Assembly: GCA_965153455.1 (NCBI GenBank)
Contig: OZ234493.1
Coordinates: 25,658,213 to 25,722,212 of the forward strand
Origin: Sphagnum compactum
Taxonomy: Eukaryota > Bryophyta > Sphagnopsida > Sphagnales
Direction of reading: 5' to 3'
DNA length: 64,000 bases
Position 1 is the stretch's first letter; every line of letters starts with the position of its first letter. A model generated the notes under the pieces. That model saw only the letters and a program-made list of their open reading frames with translations. It made no database searches and was not told where the DNA came from. A program made the position numbers and the translations under genes. Of the stretch, positions 59,871 through 64,000 are shown in pieces.

Positions 59871-60499
59871 GGGATCCAAGCATGGCAATGTTGATACGCT
59901 TAATCATAACCTTGTTAGTCCTACACTTAAAAATGAATTTTGTCAATGAATACAAAACATCACTTGGATACTTAGGGAGATGGGGATTCAAACATTGATT
60001 GGTAGGAGATGTTTTAAACATAACAAGATGGTCACCTATTGATATGAACAAATTGACATGGTGGAATTTGAGGAATAAGAATTGGATGTGGAAGTGCTTA
60101 AAGGTCAAAATGTGTTGGGATTCCATAAATTGCTAGAACATCTCAGACACACTTCAATAAAAGAAGAAGGTTACATGTCACCTCTTGAACAAAAAAAATG
60201 CATTTGGTTGATGTTAGTTTGCGTTTATAGTTAATTATGGTTGTTCAAAAGATGGTGGATATTGGATATGACATTGGAGAATCATCAGAAGAGAAGAAAG
60301 ATGAAAATTGGGACAATGAACACAATGTAGACATTTGGTAGGATGTCAACTATTTCACTATCTTGAATGGGGAAAATTGACCAATGAATGTGTAATATAA
60401 GAATCAAATAGAATTAAAAAGTGCATTCTGAATTACTATTGGCACGAGGATGCATTGATTTTCAAGGGACTTACAATTCCAAAACTAAGTGGACAATAA

Positions 60500-61110
60500 C
60501 AAATTATAGAGGACATGCATGCCAAGCTTGGACATTTTAGCGAGTAGCGCACTTTGGCCAATATTTGCAAAAGATATTATTGGCACCATTGAATCGAGGA
60601 AATTAGCACCGTGATAAAGGCATGTCACCAATGTCAGATGGTGAAGAGGATAGGGAATATTAAATATGATATTGAGGAATTCAAAAGCATACCCATTCAT
60701 GACCTATTTTATGGCATTGCATTAGATATGGTTGGTTTGCTTCTTGAGATTAATACTAGCAAAAAATACATCTTAATTGCCATTGATCATTTCTAGAAGT
60801 GGTGTGAAGCCAAAGCAATACTTGATCACACTGCCGCCACTGTTGCCAAATTCTTGGACGATGAAATCATTTGTTGATTTGGTGTTCCAAAAATTAATTC
60901 ACAATGGCGAAGAATGGGCTGGGGAGTTTGAGGATTTGTGTAAGGTGTATGGGATACAACACCGATTTACAACACTTCAACGGCCACGCTATAATGGCAT
61001 GGCAAAACAAATGATTAAGACCATCAAAGATGGCATCATTGTGTTGTTTGGACTTCCAAAATATGCAGAGGGTTGGGACTTATAATTACAATGGGTGTTG
61101 TTCGGATACA
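60500..61110 (+). pseudogene. Gypsy integrase remnant
   Basis: An HHCC-type zinc-binding end (HAKLGHF, later CHQC) is followed by core fragments ALDMVG, YILIAIDHF, NGEEWAGEFEDLCKVYGIQH and a MIKTIKDG segment. The first catalytic aspartate is present. The second (before NG) and the glutamate after NGMA appear replaced by His and Lys, and stops interrupt the core. Confidence 0.75.
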
Positions 61111-61646
61111 GGTGTGGATGCAAACCAATATTAAATTATCACCTTTTATGATTCTTATTGGATGAACACTTATGTTTAAGGTGGACAATCACTTGAGCAT
61201 GTTAACATAGGAGCCTTGATACAAAAGTTGGAGTGGGGAAGATAGTTGAGCAAGTAATTGCTAAGATAGAATTGATTGTTAGAATGCACAAAACTATCTT
61301 TGGGAATGTTGAGAAGGTGTAACAAAAGCAAAGGAAGACCTATGCACTATGAAAATGGAGACAAATGTTTCCAAGTTTTGTGACTAGAAAGGATATGGTG
61401 AAGATGAAAAAACTAGGCCAAAAAAAGGTTTTTGAAGCAAGCTAGGAAGGGCCATATTTGTTTGTTGGTTATGTCAATGGGATGGAAGAGGTTGATGTGA
61501 TAAAGGAGGACACATCTACATCATTAAAGGACTTGATGAAGCCTAGTGGCAATGACCACAAAGAGATCTACAACTTTTTCATTTTGGAGCATGATCTAAT
61601 GGGAGCTACAAAGGTGTAGCTACATCAATATAGGAGTGGTTACATA

Positions 61647-61925
61647 TGTCACCTAAAAGCATGTCCTATAAATGACAAGACACTTTTAAGGTTTTTCTTT
61701 CTGTGACTTTTTGCATGAAGATGTGCTCGTTACCTTTTTAGTTGTTTATTTTTGAGAATTGGTGGCAATGGCAATTGGTAAGAGAATCATTGTTATTCTG
61801 TTGGATCTTTTGTATTAGGTTTTTCATTGAAGTTTGATGTGTTAGCTGATAAGATTTGTGTGGAGATTTCTATGGAAGACATGCAATGGAGGTTTTGTTA
61901 TAAGGATTATCGACAAAGATATAAA
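61647..61925 (+). repeat. 3' LTR of the gypsy element
   Basis: This direct copy of the 5' LTR begins TGTCACCTAAAAGCATGTCC and carries GGTGGCAATGGCAATTGG and TGGATCTTTTGTATTAGG. It has an extra segment of about 35 bases near 61700-61745. Confidence 0.8.
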
Positions 61926-62649
61926 TGTTGAACATTATGAAAAATTGTGTTTGTGGCAATTAGATTACCCTACAACTAGAGCTCCAAAATATACAACTAC
62001 ATTACAACTATCCAATGGAAATACGACAAATTAATAAATAAAATGCCACATTAGAAAATCAAGGGGTTGTGTTATAGTTGTAAATTAGTTGCAAGATGCA
62101 TATTTATACAGTACAATGTATGCACTGTATACATGGTTGTAGTCAACAATGTTTGATTTTGTTGACAAGTTGCACTTTAGTTGCATGTAATAACTACATC
62201 ACGACTAAGATAAATTTAGTTACTAATCAATAACTACTTTGCAACAAATGTATGACCTTCAGTAACACATACAATCATGTCACGTGTATACATTTTCATT
62301 GCCCAATATATATGACATATCAACTTGTTTGCAACTAGTATGCAACTATATTTCAACTTAAATTTTGAAATTTAAAGATTTGAAATTTGGGTGGGAAACC
62401 TTTAAGCAAGTGACGCATGGCAGTATATCAATAGATTTGCCCCAATGCATCAACAACCTTTATGCACTTATGCTTATTGTCAAGAAATTCAAGATGAATT
62501 TTTTTAAAAAATCTTTTTATTCAAACATTTTTTGTATTTCCTAGTTTTTTTGTGATGCAATTTTCATATCATGTTATAACTAAGAATATTTTTGTTTGTT
62601 AGTTTAAAACTAAATTTAAAAGGTTGTTAAAAGTTATATTATTTATTTA
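61926..62649. other. AT-rich spacer after the gypsy element
   Basis: No gene seen. ACAACTA/TAGTTGCA phrases recur loosely without a clear period. Confidence 0.5.
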
Positions 62650-63370
62650 AATAACTTGGATATTGAAGGTTTTTGTTTTTTATTTTGGAGCTTAAAGGTT
62701 CTTGTTTTTATTCTTTGAGAGGTTGACGCTTTTGTTTTTATTTTGGAAGTTTAAAGTTCTTGTTTTTACTCTTTGAAAGGTTGAAGCTTTTGTTTTCTCT
62801 TTTGAAGGTTGAAGGTTCTTGTTTTTACTCTTAAAGAGGTTGAAGGCTTTTGTTTCTGTTCTTGGAGGTTGAAGGTTATTGTTTTTGTTCTGAAAAAGGT
62901 TAAAGGCTTTTATTTTTACTTTTGGAGGTTGAAAATTTTTGTTTTTTCTTTTAAAAAGGTTGAAGGCTTTTGTTTATGCTTTTGGAGGTTGAAGGTTCTT
63001 CTTCTTGCTCTTAAAGAGGTTGAAGGCTTTTGTTTTTGTCCTTGGAAGTTGAAGGTTCTTGTTTTTGCTCTTAAAGATGTTGAAGGCTTTTGTTTTTGTT
63101 CTTGGAGGTTGAAGGTTCTTGTCTTTCTCTTAGAGAGGTTGAAGGTTTTTGCTCTTGCTCTTGAATGTGAAAGGTTTTTGTTGTTTCTTTTGAATGTTGA
63201 AGGTTCTACTCATACTTTTGGATGTTGAAGGTTCTTACTTTTATTTTTGAATGTTAAAGGTTATTGCTCTTATTCTTAGATGTTCAAAATTCTTACTTTT
63301 GGTTTTAGATGTTGAAAGTTCTTACTTTCATTTTTGGATATTGAAGGTTCTTATTTTTGTTGTTTTTATG
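62650..63370. repeat. 30/60-bp minisatellite, about 24 units of 30 bp
   Basis: Units alternate between GGTTGAAGGCTTTTGTTTTT and GGTTGAAGGTTCTTGTTTTT versions with CTTGGA or CTTAAAGA fill, giving a 60-base higher-order period that is very regular at 62800-63120. The period is a multiple of three, which keeps one frame open (62809-63228, Phe/Leu/Lys/Val/Glu repeats). I regard that frame as a by-product. Confidence 0.9.
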
Positions 63371-64000
63371 TTATAAGGTTGAACTTTCATTATGTTTCAA
63401 TCCATCAACATCAAAATTATGTATACAAGGTAAGATTTTTTCAAAAGTACCTAAAATTGTAATTCAATTTACTTGTTTGTAAGCACAATATTTGATTATA
63501 TTTGCAAGTGTACAAATTATAGTTTAGTTTATATCAATGTTTTATACATTGCATTTTAGTGACAAATAAGTCACATATTAATAGCAATATAGTTGTAAAC
63601 TAATTTTATTCAAGTTGAAGGGATCATTTACATATTTTTGATTTTACAATGTTATGATATGCCACTGATTTCATTTCACATGTGGAACTAAATATTAGAA
63701 CATGGCAAAATTCAAACAGATAAGGTGCATTGAAGAAATTGCATGGCTCAAGTCCCATTTCAACAAAAATAAAAGAAAACATTCATTTATAAAATATAGG
63801 GTTTTAAATGACAATAGTTAATTGTTGTGGGTCATCATTTTTATGATATGACCTTTTGTTTAGATAGGGAAAAATGTTTGTTATATATAGTTTCGGCATT
63901 AGATTTAGATTCATAGTTAAATTGTCTTTTGATAGAAACATTATAAAAAAATTGTAATGTATTCTTCAATATGGAATGTAAATGCATTTAAAGTTTCAAA
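63371..64000. other. AT-rich end of window
   Basis: No gene, repeat array or RNA gene recognised. Confidence 0.6.

Larger units (their letters stand above)
53925..61925 (+). mobile_element. Decayed Ty3/gypsy LTR retrotransposon
   Basis: Two direct repeats frame the element: 5' LTR about 53925-54169 and 3' LTR about 61647-61925. Both contain TAAAGCATGTCCTATAAATG or a close form and end in AAGATATAA. The 3' copy is longer by about 35 bases in the middle. Between them the order is gag zinc knuckles, protease, reverse transcriptase, RNase H and integrase, the Ty3/gypsy order. Every domain carries frameshifts or stops, so it cannot make its proteins. Divergence between the LTRs points to an old insertion. 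I found no clear primer-binding site after the 5' LTR. Confidence 0.9.

Noticed and set aside
57511-61085. A functional retrotransposon polyprotein
   Set aside because: The domains are spread over several frames with internal stops and altered catalytic residues, so they are listed as pseudogene pieces.
62809-63228. 139-codon Phe/Lys/Val-rich protein
   Set aside because: It is explained by a 30/60-bp minisatellite whose period is a multiple of three; no domain and no gene context.
1-64000. tRNA, rRNA and CRISPR features
   Set aside because: No cloverleaf with a GGTTCGAA-type T-arm, no rRNA-like sequence and no regularly spaced repeat-spacer array was seen; the tandem repeats here have no unique spacers.

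Overview
This is a window of nuclear DNA from a land plant. Its genes are split by short GT-AG introns. The protein set is plant-type: an OEP16-1 plastid envelope channel, a REM-like double-B3 protein, a trihelix factor and a plant-style TBC/Rab-GAP. Gene islands are separated by AT-rich deserts holding a decayed Ty3/gypsy element. A seedless plant such as a bryophyte would fit the compact introns and AT-rich spacers, but the sequence alone does not prove this.

Layout. 1-5577 (minus): NOC3, cut off at its 3' end by the window edge. 5928-6227 (plus): COX17, divergent from NOC3 across 350 bp that carry a telo-box array. 6228-14660: AT-rich desert with two tandem-repeat blocks. 14987-18168 (plus): six-exon DEAD-box helicase (DDX49/Dbp8, plant RH36 type) with repeated telo-box motifs upstream. 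19432-20199 (minus): intronless orphan gene. 20200-22139: spacer with two three-copy tandem repeats. 22140-24056 (minus): double-B3 protein. 24431-29878: AT-rich desert. 30613-31611 (plus): trihelix/coiled-coil protein. 31612-39100: no gene resolved; it holds a diverged duplication, a six-copy minisatellite made of small palindromes, and a 46-bp near-perfect hairpin. 39584-40754 (plus): OEP16-1. 40755-44500: desert. 45128-50515 (plus): 16-exon TBC-domain Rab-GAP. 51732-52484 (minus): orphan protein with a possible mitochondrial presequence. 53211-53609: MITE with 78-bp inverted ends. 53925-61925: decayed Ty3/gypsy element. 62650-63370: 30/60-bp minisatellite.

Two genes serve ribosome biogenesis (NOC3 for the 60S subunit, the Dbp8-like helicase for 18S rRNA) and both have TTAGGGTT motifs upstream, which fits the telo-box regulation known in plants. 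COX17 and OEP16-1 serve mitochondria and plastids, and the TBC protein serves vesicle traffic. No tRNA, rRNA or CRISPR array was recognised. The strongest unexplained signals are the hairpin at 37666-37780, the palindromic minisatellite at 36255-36690 and the repeat family whose complete member is at 53211-53609. Exon borders were assigned by eye from reading frame, splice sites and family similarity. All introns used are GT-AG except one GC-AG intron in the TBC gene.
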